Below are positions 8,004-18,546 of a DNA stretch of 64,000 nt, piece by piece; position 1 is the first letter of the stretch; each line of letters opens with the position of its first letter. Under the pieces are notes generated by a model. It saw only the letters and a program-made list of their open reading frames with translations, searched no databases and was not told the DNA's origin. The DNA is from Chryseobacterium sp. Leaf404 (GTDB lineage: Bacteria; Bacteroidota; Bacteroidia; Flavobacteriales; Weeksellaceae): NCBI RefSeq assembly GCF_001424145.1, contig NZ_LMQM01000012.1, positions 1 to 64,000 of the forward strand, read 5' to 3'. A program made the translations under genes and the position numbers.

Positions 8004-10037
8004 TTAATTGTTGTGACCCATATTGAGTTTTATTTTCTTCAAATCTTCCAGGTTGTGAACTGGTTTTTCAATGTCAGCTGGGATCGGCTGTTTTGAAAAA
8101 GTCTGGAAATAAAGCAGACATGCATCTTTCCACCAGACGGCATCTTCCGCTTGAATTTTCAGTTTTGCCTGCACATCTGTGAACCTTTCGTTATCAACAT
8201 AAGCTTGCATTTTGTTCCAAATATTCTGATAATCTCTCACTCTGCGCACGCCAGAATCGTATTTGTAACACAATTCTTCCCACATTGTTTTTCCATCTTT
8301 CATTTTATAATTCCAGGGAACGTGGTGGAACCAGAGAATTAAATTTTCAGGAGTGGTTTTTATGTTTCCATAGATTTCATTTAATGGTGGAAAATATTGA
8401 GAAACGGCATTGCTACCTGTTTTCGTTCTGTCGAAACCAAGTCCTTCAGCATTGGCCTGATGATAATACACCGGCGACCAATCGGGTCTTCCGCCTTTGT
8501 AATCGCCCCAAGGTTCGGGACCATAATGATGTCCGCCTGCAAAAATATGGTGTAAACCAAGTGGCATCATATAATCGACAGCAGTTTCCCGGGAAATGAG
8601 CATCATTTCTTTTACGGGATTTAGGAATTTTTCATTATCAGTAAAAGTCATTTTAATCCACTCATCGGCAATCTGTTCGGAGGATAAATCGTGATTCCAC
8701 GCCAGACGTCCGAAAGCGTACCAATTGGCCTGTGCGAAGTGATGGCCTGTCCAGTTTTTGTCTTCACCAATATTCGCAACAGCAGAAATTGCGGTTAATT
8801 TCGCAGGTCTTAAAGTTCCATCCGTAATTTTGGCAATTGTTGATCCTTTTCCGTCCGAATACGTGTCGCTGTCTAAAGTTTCTTTAAACAAAGGTGCGAG
8901 AAAAACGAGGTGATTATTTTGCCCCAAATATTCCTGGGTAATCTGGAATTCAACCATTTCCGGCGTTTTTTTCAATGCTCCGAACAATGGATTGAATGCT
9001 TCACGAGGCTGGAAATCAACCGGTCCGTTTTTGATCTGGACAATCACATTCTCTCTGAATTTTCCATCAAGAGGAACAAATTCTAAATAAGCCTGCTTTG
9101 CACGGTCTTCTTTGCTCGGACTGTACACAAATGCTCTCCACATAACCATTCCGCCGTAAGGTTTCAAAACATCTGCCATCATATTGGCACCGTCGGCGTG
9201 CGTTCTTCCGTAATCCTGCGGCCCGGGCTGACCTTCGGAATTGGCTTTTACCAAAAATCCGCCGAAGTCAGGAATTATTTTATAAATTTCAGAAGCTTTG
9301 TCTTTCCACCATTTCTGAACATCTTTGTTAAGTGGATCTGAGTTTTCCAATCCTCCCAAAACTTTTGGCGATGAGAAATTAACAGATAAATACACTTTGA
9401 TTCCGTAAGGTCTGAAAATGTCTGCCAGAACTTTTACTTTTTGAAGATAATCTTTACGGAGCATATTTGGCGAAGCATTGACGTTGTTGAGAACGGTCGC
9501 ATTAATACCGATTGATGCATTTGCTCTTGCATATTCCTCATATCTTGGCGAAATTTTATTCGGTAAATCTTCCCACTTCCAAAGCGAATGCCCTGCGTAG
9601 CCACGCTCAATAGTTCCATCCAGATTGTCCCAATGGTTGAGAATCCTGATATCGTAGGAAGGTTTTTCGGTGATATTCAAATTTGTAGTTGTCGAATTGG
9701 TTTGCTGCAAACGTAAAATATGATAAACCCCATACAGCAATCCTGTTTCTTTTTCGGCGGAAATGACCAATTTATTCTGAACGGATTTTATCGTGTAACC
9801 ACCCTTCAGATTTTTTAATGAATTGTCGGTTCGAAGCTCGATTTCCTGACCTTGCCAATGATTCATTAATTCTTTTTTGGCAATATTCAACGTCGCGCTG
9901 TTGCCTTTCGAAATAATTTTATCTGCCGAAATTCCGTTTTTTGCAGGGAAACGAAGCCAAAGCTGGCTGCCGTCTTCCGCGAAAGTCATTAGTGGAATAA
10001 TGAGAAATAAGAAAATGTAATGTCGGAAAATTTTCAT
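8004..10037 (-). CDS. Alpha-glucuronidase, GH67
   Basis: This enzyme removes 4-O-methyl-glucuronic acid from the non-reducing end of xylooligosaccharides. The 677-residue length fits GH67. A signal peptide (MKIFRHYIFLFLIIPLMTFA) sends it to the periplasm. The acid residue is likely Glu268 in KANSEGQPGP, and the neighbouring YGRTHADGANM segment is a GH67 hallmark. It is the last gene of the xylan-oligosaccharide run and acts on the products of the GH10 xylanase, whereas the two GH115 enzymes further right would act on internal glucuronosyl groups. Confidence 0.93.
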   Translation of the reverse strand: MKIFRHYIFLFLIIPLMTFAEDGSQLWLRFPAKNGISADKIISKGNSATLNIAKKELMNHWQGQEIELRTDNSLKNLKGGYTIKSVQNKLVISAEKETGLLYGVYHILRLQQTNSTTTNLNITEKPSYDIRILNHWDNLDGTIERGYAGHSLWKWEDLPNKISPRYEEYARANASIGINATVLNNVNASPNMLRKDYLQKVKVLADIFRPYGIKVYLSVNFSSPKVLGGLENSDPLNKDVQKWWKDKASEIYKIIPDFGGFLVKANSEGQPGPQDYGRTHADGANMMADVLKPYGGMVMWRAFVYSPSKEDRAKQAYLEFVPLDGKFRENVIVQIKNGPVDFQPREAFNPLFGALKKTPEMVEFQITQEYLGQNNHLVFLAPLFKETLDSDTYSDGKGSTIAKITDGTLRPAKLTAISAVANIGEDKNWTGHHFAQANWYAFGRLAWNHDLSSEQIADEWIKMTFTDNEKFLNPVKEMMLISRETAVDYMMPLGLHHIFAGGHHYGPEPWGDYKGGRPDWSPVYYHQANAEGLGFDRTKTGSNAVSQYFPPLNEIYGNIKTTPENLILWFHHVPWNYKMKDGKTMWEELCYKYDSGVRRVRDYQNIWNKMQAYVDNERFTDVQAKLKIQAEDAVWWKDACLLYFQTFSKQPIPADIEKPVHNLEDLKKIKLNMGHNN

Positions 10038-10060
10038 TCTTAAATTTTTAAATTACTTAA

Positions 10061-10123
10061 GTTTTGGCTAAAGCCAAGTTGTATATCGTCTTATAAAAAC
10101 AGGCTGAATCCTGTTCCTATTGA
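10061..10123. repeat. Repeat C, copy 1
   Basis: Two small palindromes in tandem: TTGGCTAAAGCCAA (10064-10077) and the region AACAGGCTGAATCCTGTTCCTATTGA (about 10098-10123). The right end overlaps the stop codon of the GH43 gene at 10117. A second copy lies at 61441-61507, also at a gene end. Confidence 0.55.
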
Positions 10124-11091
10124 TTTTCTTCTAAACCCTCAATGGTTTTGATCTTTCCATTTTCATCATATTCAATTTCAACTACTTTCATACTTCTGAG
10201 CCAGGTTTTCCCTTCGCTTGGGACAGAATCGTGGAAGAACAGATACCATTTTCCTTTAAATTCAGCGATGCTGTGATGGGTTGTCCAGCCCACAACAGGT
10301 GTTAGAATTTCGCCCTGAAAAGTAAATGGTCCATAAGGATTGTCACCGGTTGCGTAACAAATCAAATGTGTGTCGCCTGTAGAATAAGAAAAATAATATT
10401 TATTGTTGTATTTGTGCATCCAGGACGCTTCGAAAAAGCGGTGTTTGTCACCGTGAAGCAATGGATTTCCATTTTCGTCAAGAATTAAAACATCTTTCGG
10501 CTCTTCTCCAAACTCAAGCATATCATCGCTCAATAAAACAACTTTTGAAGGAATTGCCTGTTCGTTATCATTTGGAATTACTGCAGATTCTAAGGCTTTG
10601 TTGTTTCTGTAACGCTGCAATTGTCCGCCCCAGATTCCACCAAAATACATATAATGTCTTCCGCTTTCTTCAAAAATACAAGGATCGATGCTATAACTTC
10701 CCAACATCGGATGTTTCTCCGGAATAAATGGTCCGTAAGGTTTGTCACTTACCGCAACACCGATTCTGAAGATGTCATTTTTATCTTTTAACGGAAAATA
10801 CATATAATATTTTCCATTTTTGAATGCCACATCACAATCCCACAATTGCCTTCCCGACCAAGGAATATCTTTTACCGAAAGGACAACACCGTGGTCTGTG
10901 ATTTCGCCGTTTTCTACATCATCCAACGAGAAAACGTGATAATCGTTCATATCAAAATGGTCTCCGTTGTCATTTTCTTCGATGCCGCTTTCACGGTCGT
11001 GTGATGGATAAATGTAAATTTTGCCTTCAAAAACGTGAACAGATGGATCTGCCATATAATCGCTTGGGAAGAGGTATTTTGATTGTTTCAT
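10117..11091 (-). CDS. Cytoplasmic GH43 beta-xylosidase / arabinofuranosidase
   Basis: A 324-residue GH43 five-bladed propeller with no signal peptide, so it should act in the cytoplasm on imported xylooligosaccharides. The catalytic triad is visible: the base Asp in YMADPSV near residue 15, the second Asp in SIDPCIF, and the acid Glu in FFEASWM. It is the only GH43 in the window without an export signal, and it is encoded in the same run as a GPH-type symporter, which fits an import-then-hydrolyse route. The exact linkage is not readable. Confidence 0.88.
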   Translation of the reverse strand: MKQSKYLFPSDYMADPSVHVFEGKIYIYPSHDRESGIEENDNGDHFDMNDYHVFSLDDVENGEITDHGVVLSVKDIPWSGRQLWDCDVAFKNGKYYMYFPLKDKNDIFRIGVAVSDKPYGPFIPEKHPMLGSYSIDPCIFEESGRHYMYFGGIWGGQLQRYRNNKALESAVIPNDNEQAIPSKVVLLSDDMLEFGEEPKDVLILDENGNPLLHGDKHRFFEASWMHKYNNKYYFSYSTGDTHLICYATGDNPYGPFTFQGEILTPVVGWTTHHSIAEFKGKWYLFFHDSVPSEGKTWLRSMKVVEIEYDENGKIKTIEGLEENQ

Positions 11092-11132
11092 TGTTTAATT
11101 AGAAGTTAGATTTTAGAAACTAGATATTAGAC

Positions 11133-12254
11133 TTATTTTTCTTTTGTTAACTGAATGATTTTTTCTACCACGGGTTTTGCCTGATTATTCCGGTCGAAAA
11201 GCAAAGGATAATCGGTTCTGCCTTTTACCGGAAAATCATTTTTCCAGGATTGTGCATCGGTTGTTCCCCACAAGGTTACTCTTCTGATTTTATCCTGATG
11301 TTTCAGGAATAGTCTGAAGAAATCCAGATAGCGGTTTTCCCATTCTGTTTTCACATTTTCGGGAAGTCCGGCGGTGTACGGATTCATTTTTGCTTCGTAC
11401 TCCACTTTATCGGAAACGTTGGCAGAAGTTCCCCACGGAGAAGGAAGTGCGCTGATTTCCATTTCGGTAACATTTACTTTTACACCATTTGCGGCGTAGT
11501 CGAGAATTGCTTTTTCGTATTCAGCAAGTGTTGGTGTATCTAGGCCAACGTGCGTCTGCATTCCTACTCCATCGATATGAATTTTTCTGGATTTTAAAGT
11601 TTGAACCATTTTGCTCACGGTTTTTACTTTTCCGGGATGCCATTCATTGTAATCATTGTAATACAATTCTGCATTTGGGTCTGCATCTTGTGCATACTGA
11701 AAAGCCAACGGAATAAATTCTTCGCCTAAAATTTCGTAAAACTTAGATTTTCTGTAAGTTCCATCTTCCATAATGGCTTCATTGACGACATCCCAACCTT
11801 TCACACGACCTTTGTATCTGGTGACAACGGTGGTAATGTGATTTTTCATTCTTTGTTTTAAAACTTCGGCAGAAACATCTTTTCCATCTTTGTCCACGAA
11901 AAACCATTTGGGTAACTGCGAATGCCAAATCAAAGTATGACCGATGATGAACATTTTGCTTTTCTCTCCAAAAGCCACAAACTTATCGGCATCATCAAAA
12001 AAGAACTTGCCTTCTTCTGGTTGCAAAAACATCGATTTCATACAGTTTTCTGCAACAATGGAGCTGAACTGATTTTTAATAATTTCTACAGACTTTGCTT
12101 CTTTCTCATCAATCTGCGGAAGACTCATCGCTGTTCCTATGTAGAATTTATTTTTGAATGCATTCTTCAGAGAATCGTTGGAAGTTGCCGTGTTGGCTGT
12201 CTTGCACGAAACAGTTAAGGTTAAAATTCCTAATAATGCTGCTATCTTATTCAT
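11133..12254 (-). CDS. Endo-1,4-beta-xylanase, GH10, lipoprotein
   Basis: This retaining xylanase cleaves the xylan backbone. The start at 12254 gives a lipoprotein signal ending in LTLTVSC, with the lipidated Cys at residue 17; an upstream in-frame start at 12287 would spoil that signal. The acid/base is Glu159 in GWDVVNEA and the nucleophile is Glu264 in VNVTEMEIS. Lipid anchoring suggests it sits in the outer membrane, possibly facing outside, and feeds GH67 and GH43. Repeat B lies just upstream of the start codon. Confidence 0.95.
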   Translation of the reverse strand: MNKIAALLGILTLTVSCKTANTATSNDSLKNAFKNKFYIGTAMSLPQIDEKEAKSVEIIKNQFSSIVAENCMKSMFLQPEEGKFFFDDADKFVAFGEKSKMFIIGHTLIWHSQLPKWFFVDKDGKDVSAEVLKQRMKNHITTVVTRYKGRVKGWDVVNEAIMEDGTYRKSKFYEILGEEFIPLAFQYAQDADPNAELYYNDYNEWHPGKVKTVSKMVQTLKSRKIHIDGVGMQTHVGLDTPTLAEYEKAILDYAANGVKVNVTEMEISALPSPWGTSANVSDKVEYEAKMNPYTAGLPENVKTEWENRYLDFFRLFLKHQDKIRRVTLWGTTDAQSWKNDFPVKGRTDYPLLFDRNNQAKPVVEKIIQLTKEK

Positions 12255-12271
12255 AATTATTTTTTTTAATT

Positions 12272-12350
12272 TAAACGCAAAGTGCACAAAGATTTTGTTG
12301 ACTACTATATTTTAAATGTTTGCAAAGGCGTAAACTCAGCGAAGAAATAA
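12272..12350. repeat. Repeat B, copy 2
   Basis: Begins TAAACGCAAAGTGCACAAAG and ends near CTCAGCGAAGAAATAA, matching copy 1 at 6111-6214 with a shorter middle. It precedes structured repeat A copy 2 in the same order as at the first locus. Confidence 0.6.
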
Positions 12351-12427
12351 AAAGTTCATATAAAGTTCATTTTTTAAGACTTGTAACAGTTTAAAACCTC
12401 GATACGGCTTTTAACACCGAATCACTC

Positions 12428-12515
12428 GCAGCCCGGCTTGAACGGAAATCCTTTTTTTGCGGCTGGAAAAGCTTTGGCAAAAAAGATTGGGAGTGGAAGA
12501 CGGATAAAGCTGCCC
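12428..12515. repeat. Structured repeat A, copy 2
   Basis: Same fold as copy 1. Left internal-loop bases AC face GT on the right, where copy 1 has GC facing GC. The purine mismatch is G-A instead of A-G. It ends 17 nt downstream of the symporter stop codon. Confidence 0.8.
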
Positions 12516-12532
12516 AAATTTTTGTTATAATA

Positions 12533-13987
12533 TTAATCTTTCGCCTTTCTTCTTTCCTTAAGGTCGTGCTCGATTTCGATTTCCTTTTTCTTATTGATTT
12601 CGTAGAACATTAGCAGTCCACAAGCTAAAAAGAATGGTATTGATGGAAATATACTGACTAACATTTTGGCTCCCGCAGAAACGGTTTCCGGCTGTAAAAC
12701 ACTCACTGCTCCTTCGGAAGAAATGTAACCGTACTGACCGATGATGTAAGCAACCAGCGAACTTCCGATGCTTAAACCAACCTTCAAACCGACCATCATT
12801 GCCGAGAAAATAATCGCTGTTGCACGTCTGTTGTTTTTCCATTCTGAATAATCGGCAACGTCAGCAATCATCGCCCAAAGCAATGGCGTTCCGATTCCGT
12901 AGAAGAAACCGTGTAAAATCTGAGAAAAGAACATTAACCCAACCGATTTTGGCGGATAAAAGATAAATGCTAAAACGAATAGTGTTGAAATAAAAAGTGA
13001 AGCGATAAATGCATCTCTTTTGCCATATTTATCTGCAAACTTTTTCGAGAAAGTGATTCCAACAATCATCATAATGATTCCACCTGCATTGAATAATCCG
13101 AAACCTGCTGAACGAGGATCTTCTCCGAAGAAATTCATCCCGATGGAATTGAAGAAATTGGTAATAGGCGAGATAAATTGCTGAAGTGAGGTTTCGTCTA
13201 CATAATTATTAAAATAGTAGACATACGAACCACCTTTCATTGCCAATGTAATGAAAATCAATGCGGTAACCGTTAACATAATAATCCACGGCTTATTTTT
13301 CTTTAAATCTTTTAAATCAGCTCCTAAAGTAGATTCCTGTTCCGGTTTTGGAATCACTCTTTCTTTGGTCGTGAGAAAAGTGATGAGCAACATTACCGTT
13401 CCGATAATTGCCAACCAAGTCATTACAACTTCGATTCCTGCTGCTTTGTCGCCGTGACCTGCAGATAAAATAATCGGCAACATAAATACCTGAACGAAAA
13501 ACTGTGCAAACATAACGGCAACAAAACGGTAAGATGAAATACTGTTTCTTTCGCTCATATCGCCTGTTATAACACCGCTTAGAGCTGCATAAGGTAAATT
13601 ATTGGCAGCATAAAGCAATAATAAAACTGAGTAAGTAACCGCTGCATAAATCATTTTTCCTTTATAAGAAAAATCGGGTGTGCTGAACGCAAAAAGTGCC
13701 GCAGTACCCAACGGAATTGCCGTTAATAAAATCCATGGACGGAATTTCCCCCATTTTGTGCGGGTTCTGTCTGCCAAAGCTCCAACCATCGGATTGAAGA
13801 CAAAACCAGCCAACAAACCGACCGTAAGCGTAATAATAGAGGCATCTTCTGGTTTTAATCCGTAAATATCGGTATAAAAATAAGCTAAATAGGTTACTAG
13901 CGTCTGGAAAACCAGATTGGCGGCTAAATCTCCTAAACTGTAGCCGATTTTCTCAACGACAGATATTTTTTGAGATGAGTTGTTCAT
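12533..13987 (-). CDS. GPH-family cation symporter for pentosides or xylooligosaccharides
   Basis: A 484-residue inner-membrane transporter of the glycoside-pentoside-hexuronide:cation symporter family within the major facilitator fold. About twelve hydrophobic segments can be read. The family motif between helices 2 and 3 appears as ADRTRTKWGKFRPWIL. In this setting, between a GH10 xylanase, a GH67 and an esterase, it most likely imports xylooligosaccharides for the cytoplasmic GH43. Melibiose or glucuronide transport would be the alternatives. Its end is followed by structured repeat A. Confidence 0.88.
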   Translation of the reverse strand: MNNSSQKISVVEKIGYSLGDLAANLVFQTLVTYLAYFYTDIYGLKPEDASIITLTVGLLAGFVFNPMVGALADRTRTKWGKFRPWILLTAIPLGTAALFAFSTPDFSYKGKMIYAAVTYSVLLLLYAANNLPYAALSGVITGDMSERNSISSYRFVAVMFAQFFVQVFMLPIILSAGHGDKAAGIEVVMTWLAIIGTVMLLITFLTTKERVIPKPEQESTLGADLKDLKKNKPWIIMLTVTALIFITLAMKGGSYVYYFNNYVDETSLQQFISPITNFFNSIGMNFFGEDPRSAGFGLFNAGGIIMMIVGITFSKKFADKYGKRDAFIASLFISTLFVLAFIFYPPKSVGLMFFSQILHGFFYGIGTPLLWAMIADVADYSEWKNNRRATAIIFSAMMVGLKVGLSIGSSLVAYIIGQYGYISSEGAVSVLQPETVSAGAKMLVSIFPSIPFFLACGLLMFYEINKKKEIEIEHDLKERRKAKD

Positions 13988-14020
13988 TTTAATAATTGAT
14001 ATTTGATAAATGATAATTGA

Positions 14021-15931
14021 TTATTCTGTTGTAAAAGGCGATGCGGGAAGACCGGTTTTGTTTTTCAGATTTCCGTCGGGATTGTCGGCCCAGTCATATC
14101 TTACTGAAATTGGATTTGAAATGGTGTCGTTCCAGACAATGATTTTGTTGCTCTCGATTTTTGCTTTTGCCCATTCATATTTTCCGTCTTTTCCTTTGAT
14201 GGCGAAACCTTTCAATTCAGAAACGGGTGTAAAATCATCGGTTCCATTTTTAAAGGAAAGAATGATTTTGTTTCCTTCGATCTTCATTGACTGATAAACC
14301 GGTCCGTCTGTGATGATATTTTTCTTATCGGCAACTTTAAGCGCCTGTAAAGCCAATCGGTCTCCAACTGTTTTCTTGTTTAAAGGATGAATGTCATTCC
14401 ACTCTCCTATATCAATGATTACGGCAAGTCCAGTACTTGGAACATTAAGAGAAACTTTTCGTTGTTGGTCTCTTAATTCTGCCCAATTGCTTTCAATAGG
14501 CTGTGTTTTTGGTTCCATAAAATTGGCTAATTGTACTGTGAAAAAAGGCATATCTTTCTGATTCCATTTATTTCGCCAATCCAGAATCATTGTGGTCAGC
14601 AAATCGCCGTATTCTTTTGGTTTTCCGGTGTTGCTTTCGCCCTGATACCAAATGGCGCCTTTGATGCTATAATTGATAAGCGGATTAATCATTGCATTGT
14701 ACAATCCTGTCGGTTTCCAACGGATGAAAGTAGTTCCGGGAGACATTTTTTCCATTTTAGCACCGATTTTATATTTCCATTCGGTTTTTAAATCGATTTT
14801 ATTCCCGTCAATTTCGAGGTAATAAGGCTTGTCAGCGATGAACTGACCTTTTCCGCTTCCGTTTGAGATTCTAACAGCAATGACGTTTTTGCCTTCTTTT
14901 AAAACTCCTGCCGGAATATCGTACCAACGCGGTGGATATTCGTAGGTTACATTTCCTACTTTTGTCCCGTTGACATAAGTTACATCAGCATCTTTTATTC
15001 TTCCTAAATTTAGAAAAGCGGCTTTTCCTGACTGATTTTTGGTTAAATTAATTTCTTTTCTGAACCAAACTGAACCATCAAATGAGCCTTCTTTATCTTC
15101 CCAGGAACCTGGAATTTGCATTGTTTTCCAGTCCGAGTCATTTAGATCAAATTTTTCCCAATGCTGGTTTAATCCGATATCACTTTGGTCGAGTTCAGCG
15201 TACCAAGCTTTGCTTAACGCCTGTTCGCCAGATTCTGTAGATTTTATCAAATCATCATTCTGCCATTTTTTAGCTTCGTCCAGATATTCAGGGTATTTTT
15301 TCAGAGAATTTTCATCCATCCACGCCTGAATCGGTGAACCACCCAAACTTGCGTGGATAATTCCAACGGCCACTTTATTTTTCTGACTTAATTCTTTTGC
15401 GAAAAAATAGGCAACTCCCGAAAAATTAAGAATCGTTTGTGGATTTGTCGCTTCCCATTTTCCGCCATCAAGCTCGGTTTGTGGCGATTTGAAATTATAT
15501 TTCTGAGGAACCGTGAAAAACCTAATGTTCTGATTATCTGCATTTTTAATTTCATCAGCATAAAGCGGTGTCAATCTGCGCATCGGCAATTCCATATTCG
15601 ACTGTCCGGAAGCAAGATATACATCGCCAATCAAAATATTTTTAAGCGTGATTTCATTAATGATCATTGTGTAAGGTCCGCCTGCTTTTTGTTCAGGAAG
15701 CACGATTTTCCAGTTTCCGTTTTGGTCGGCAGACGTTTTATAATTTTTGTTGAGGAATTTCACTTCCACTTTTTCGTTTGCATCGGCTTTTCCCCAAATG
15801 TTGAGTTTTTGATTTCTCTGCAAAACCATTCCGTCTGAAACTAACGTGGGAAGCTGAATTTTTGCCTCAAAAAGTACAGTGCAAAATATGCAGAGCAGCA
15901 AGGTGATAGTCCTGATATTTTTATATTTCAT
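14021..15931 (-). CDS. SGNH acetylesterase of the sialate O-acetylesterase type
   Basis: A 636-residue periplasmic esterase with a signal peptide. The nucleophile is Ser111 in VYLASGQSNMELP, and the catalytic Asp-His pair is probably NDIHPLNK in the C-terminal half. Between these parts of the SGNH fold (roughly residues 215-335) a beta-sandwich resembling the GH2 sugar-binding domain is inserted. This split layout is known for xylan and xyloglucan acetylesterases of this family. Here it most likely deacetylates xylan or its oligosaccharides. Sialic acid is improbable, since no sialic acid genes are near. Confidence 0.82.
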   Translation of the reverse strand: MKYKNIRTITLLLCIFCTVLFEAKIQLPTLVSDGMVLQRNQKLNIWGKADANEKVEVKFLNKNYKTSADQNGNWKIVLPEQKAGGPYTMIINEITLKNILIGDVYLASGQSNMELPMRRLTPLYADEIKNADNQNIRFFTVPQKYNFKSPQTELDGGKWEATNPQTILNFSGVAYFFAKELSQKNKVAVGIIHASLGGSPIQAWMDENSLKKYPEYLDEAKKWQNDDLIKSTESGEQALSKAWYAELDQSDIGLNQHWEKFDLNDSDWKTMQIPGSWEDKEGSFDGSVWFRKEINLTKNQSGKAAFLNLGRIKDADVTYVNGTKVGNVTYEYPPRWYDIPAGVLKEGKNVIAVRISNGSGKGQFIADKPYYLEIDGNKIDLKTEWKYKIGAKMEKMSPGTTFIRWKPTGLYNAMINPLINYSIKGAIWYQGESNTGKPKEYGDLLTTMILDWRNKWNQKDMPFFTVQLANFMEPKTQPIESNWAELRDQQRKVSLNVPSTGLAVIIDIGEWNDIHPLNKKTVGDRLALQALKVADKKNIITDGPVYQSMKIEGNKIILSFKNGTDDFTPVSELKGFAIKGKDGKYEWAKAKIESNKIIVWNDTISNPISVRYDWADNPDGNLKNKTGLPASPFTTE

Positions 15932-15975
15932 ATTTTGTAAATTTTAACGATTGCAAGTTTGATTATTTTAAGATT

Positions 15976-16043
15976 GAACTCCTACGGAGTTCTCCACTAA
16001 CTTGCCATTTTTCTTTCTACACAGATATCGCTCCTACGGAGCG
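15976..16043. repeat. Repeat D, copy 1
   Basis: Two palindromes carry the same core CTCCTACGGAG: GAACTCCTACGGAGTTC (15976-15992) and CGCTCCTACGGAGCG (16029-16043). It lies directly before structured repeat A copy 3. Related copies are at 27879, 40135 and 59457. Confidence 0.6.
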
Positions 16044-16065
16044 GACTTTTATACTCGAATCACTC

Positions 16066-16147
16066 GCAGCCCGACCTGAGTGGAGCTCTTTTTGTGAGGA
16101 GGTACGACGAGCAAAAAAGCGGGAACGGAGGGCGGATTAAGCTGCCC
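16066..16147. repeat. Structured repeat A, copy 3 (short-loop subtype)
   Basis: The inner stem is GCT(C)TTTTTG/CAAAAAAGC instead of AATC/GATT. The internal loop has GT facing AC. CTT/AAG is replaced by CCT/AGG, a compensatory change. The loop TGAGGAGGTACGACGAG is almost identical to copy 5. It ends 30 nt downstream of the GH127 stop. Confidence 0.8.
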
Positions 16148-16176
16148 AAAAAATTTATATTATTGCTTTTCATTTT

Positions 16177-18543
16177 TTAAGGTTTATCATTCAACAGTCT
16201 TACCTCGATGATTTTCGGAGTTAATGATTTTTCACCTGAATTAAACCTGATGTTCAGAATCTCTTTATGGGTTTCGGATTCAGGAATCGGAATTAATAAA
16301 GTTTGTGGCGAGTTGCCCATTTTGCCTTCGAAATTTTTGGAATACGTTTTAATTCCGTTGATTTCTGCATTCAAAGTACGGTTGTTATTGGCATCAAAAT
16401 GAGTGATATACACATATTTTGCATTCTTGTCCTTATTTTTCATCTGATAACTGAACCAACCTTTCGCCTCACGGAAATGGCGGTCTTCCATATATCCGGT
16501 GCTGGAATCTTTGCTGTCAAACTGATGGTCAGATTCCGGTTGTTGCTCTCCCAATTGAATTTTGTCAGTCGTAATATTGTCAAGCTTTAGGATTTCCCCT
16601 TCTTCTTTGGCCTTCTGTTTCTGAATCATTTCGATTTTATCCTGAGTCGCCTGCGGAAAATAAATGATGTAACGTTGCTCGTGAATTTTGTAAAACGGAA
16701 CCAGTTTCAGTCCTTCAGCAAATTTATTCTGCGGATATAATCCTTTCAGTTTAAATGTTAAATTTTCGCCATTCACGTTTTCCAAATGATTTAGTACCGC
16801 ATCTGAACTTCCCAAAATGGTAGGAATTTCATTGAGAGGAATTTGCGGTCCGTGCGCAATATGTCCGCCACGACTGTCGTCAGCAAACATTCCGTCCTGA
16901 TTTTCTGTTCCGTAAGTTGCAGCTAAAACAATCGGACCATATTTAAAGGCAAAATAATCTGATTTGTCAGGAAGCTGCTCGGCGGAAAGGTGCATCGGCA
17001 TTGTCATTTCGATAACATCGCCTTTTTTCCATTTATTATTAATGGTAAAATAACCTTCGGCATCAACCGGAACATTTGCATTTTTACCGTTCACTGAAAT
17101 TGTAATTTCAGAAGCTTTAGCCCATTGTGGTGCTCTCAGTTTTAAATTTAAATGGGATTTCGGAGCAACATCAAAAACTAATTTTGTCGATGGATTTTCA
17201 GGGAAATTATTTTCCTGTCTCAAAACCAATTTCTTTTCAGACCATTTTAAAATGGAAGGAATAAATAGATTCACGTATAAATCTTCATCAGAATAAGCAT
17301 AAATCATTTCACCATATTTGGCGTGATTTTCCATTCCCGAACCTACGCAGCACCAAAAGCTGGTTTCCGGCTGGGAATACACCCTGTAATGACCAGGACG
17401 CATTGGCGTGAAATAAACAAAACCGCCTTTGTTGGGATTTTGGGTGGAAAGAATATGATTGTACAAAGCTCTTTCGTAATAATCTACGTAAGATGATTTT
17501 GGATTCGTTGCATACAATTCTTTGGAAAGCTTCAGCATATTATACGTATTGCAGGTTTCCGGACCTTCAATACTTTTAATCATTCCGCTGAAATCATTGA
17601 TGGGATTAAAATGCTCACTTACACTGTTTCCTCCGATAATCGCTGATCTTTTTTGAGTGACATTGGTCCAGAAAAAATCAGCAGCATTGCTCCATTCTTT
17701 GTTATTTTCTAAATCTGCAATTCTTTTAAAACCAATCACTTTCGGAATCTGTGTATTGGCGTGAATTCCTGTAAGTTTGTCTTCACCATTCAGCAATGGG
17801 TTTAAAATGGCAAGATGAGAAAAACGATGGGCAAGTTTGAGATATTTTGGATTTTTTGTGATGTCATAAACGTCGGCAAACACTTCATTCAGACCGCCGT
17901 GTTCGCTGCGAAGCATATCCTGAATCTGTTCATCGGAAAGTCCGGAAACTTCATCAGCCATCCAATCAGTGAGGTTTATCAGCATTTTTTTTGCTTTCTC
18001 ACTGTCTGCATACCAATAGGCATCGCGTAAACCAGAATAAATTTTGTGAATATTATACAAAGGAACCCAACGGTCGTTCAAACCGAAAGTTGCAGCACGA
18101 ATGTTTCCATCGGCAATTTCTTTCCAGGCTTTTTTGCCGTTCGGAACGCCTGAAAGATAACCGTTTTCAGAAAGATTTTGGCAACGTTCTAGCTCATCAA
18201 TCATATAATCCAAACGTTGTTTAACTTTTGGATCGCCTGTGGAAGCATACATCAACGCCAAAGCCGAAATGTAATGACCGCCGATGTGACCGTCAAGCCC
18301 AGTATTTTCCCAATTGGGATAGTTTTCTTTTTTCGGTTTCAGTCCGGCCTCTTTCAAATAAGGAGCAAGAAGCCGATCTGCATCCATCGACAGGATATAT
18401 TTTTCATCGGTCTGTATTGCCTTGCTGAAAACACTTTCGGATAAATGAACCTTACTCAATGGAAAGTAGCGGACATTTTGCTTCATTTGCGAAAAAGCAA
18501 ATGAGCTAAGGCCTACAAATATTACAAGTGATTTTTTTACCAT
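16177..18543 (-). CDS. Beta-L-arabinofuranosidase family protein, GH127
   Basis: A 788-residue exported enzyme (signal peptide MVKKSLVIFVGLSSFAFSQ) of the GH127/DUF1680 family, which removes beta-linked L-arabinofuranose. The zinc and catalytic site is intact: Glu329 and Cys331 in PETCNTYNM, and the Cys398-Cys399 pair in FWCCVGSGMENH, where one Cys is the nucleophile in characterised members. The N-terminal half forms the expected alpha-barrel. It is the first gene of the run down to GH67, and an AraR-type operator ends three bases before its start codon. Released arabinose would feed araA/B/D. Confidence 0.88.
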   Translation of the reverse strand: MVKKSLVIFVGLSSFAFSQMKQNVRYFPLSKVHLSESVFSKAIQTDEKYILSMDADRLLAPYLKEAGLKPKKENYPNWENTGLDGHIGGHYISALALMYASTGDPKVKQRLDYMIDELERCQNLSENGYLSGVPNGKKAWKEIADGNIRAATFGLNDRWVPLYNIHKIYSGLRDAYWYADSEKAKKMLINLTDWMADEVSGLSDEQIQDMLRSEHGGLNEVFADVYDITKNPKYLKLAHRFSHLAILNPLLNGEDKLTGIHANTQIPKVIGFKRIADLENNKEWSNAADFFWTNVTQKRSAIIGGNSVSEHFNPINDFSGMIKSIEGPETCNTYNMLKLSKELYATNPKSSYVDYYERALYNHILSTQNPNKGGFVYFTPMRPGHYRVYSQPETSFWCCVGSGMENHAKYGEMIYAYSDEDLYVNLFIPSILKWSEKKLVLRQENNFPENPSTKLVFDVAPKSHLNLKLRAPQWAKASEITISVNGKNANVPVDAEGYFTINNKWKKGDVIEMTMPMHLSAEQLPDKSDYFAFKYGPIVLAATYGTENQDGMFADDSRGGHIAHGPQIPLNEIPTILGSSDAVLNHLENVNGENLTFKLKGLYPQNKFAEGLKLVPFYKIHEQRYIIYFPQATQDKIEMIQKQKAKEEGEILKLDNITTDKIQLGEQQPESDHQFDSKDSSTGYMEDRHFREAKGWFSYQMKNKDKNAKYVYITHFDANNNRTLNAEINGIKTYSKNFEGKMGNSPQTLLIPIPESETHKEILNIRFNSGEKSLTPKIIEVRLLNDKP

Positions 18544-18546
18544 TAA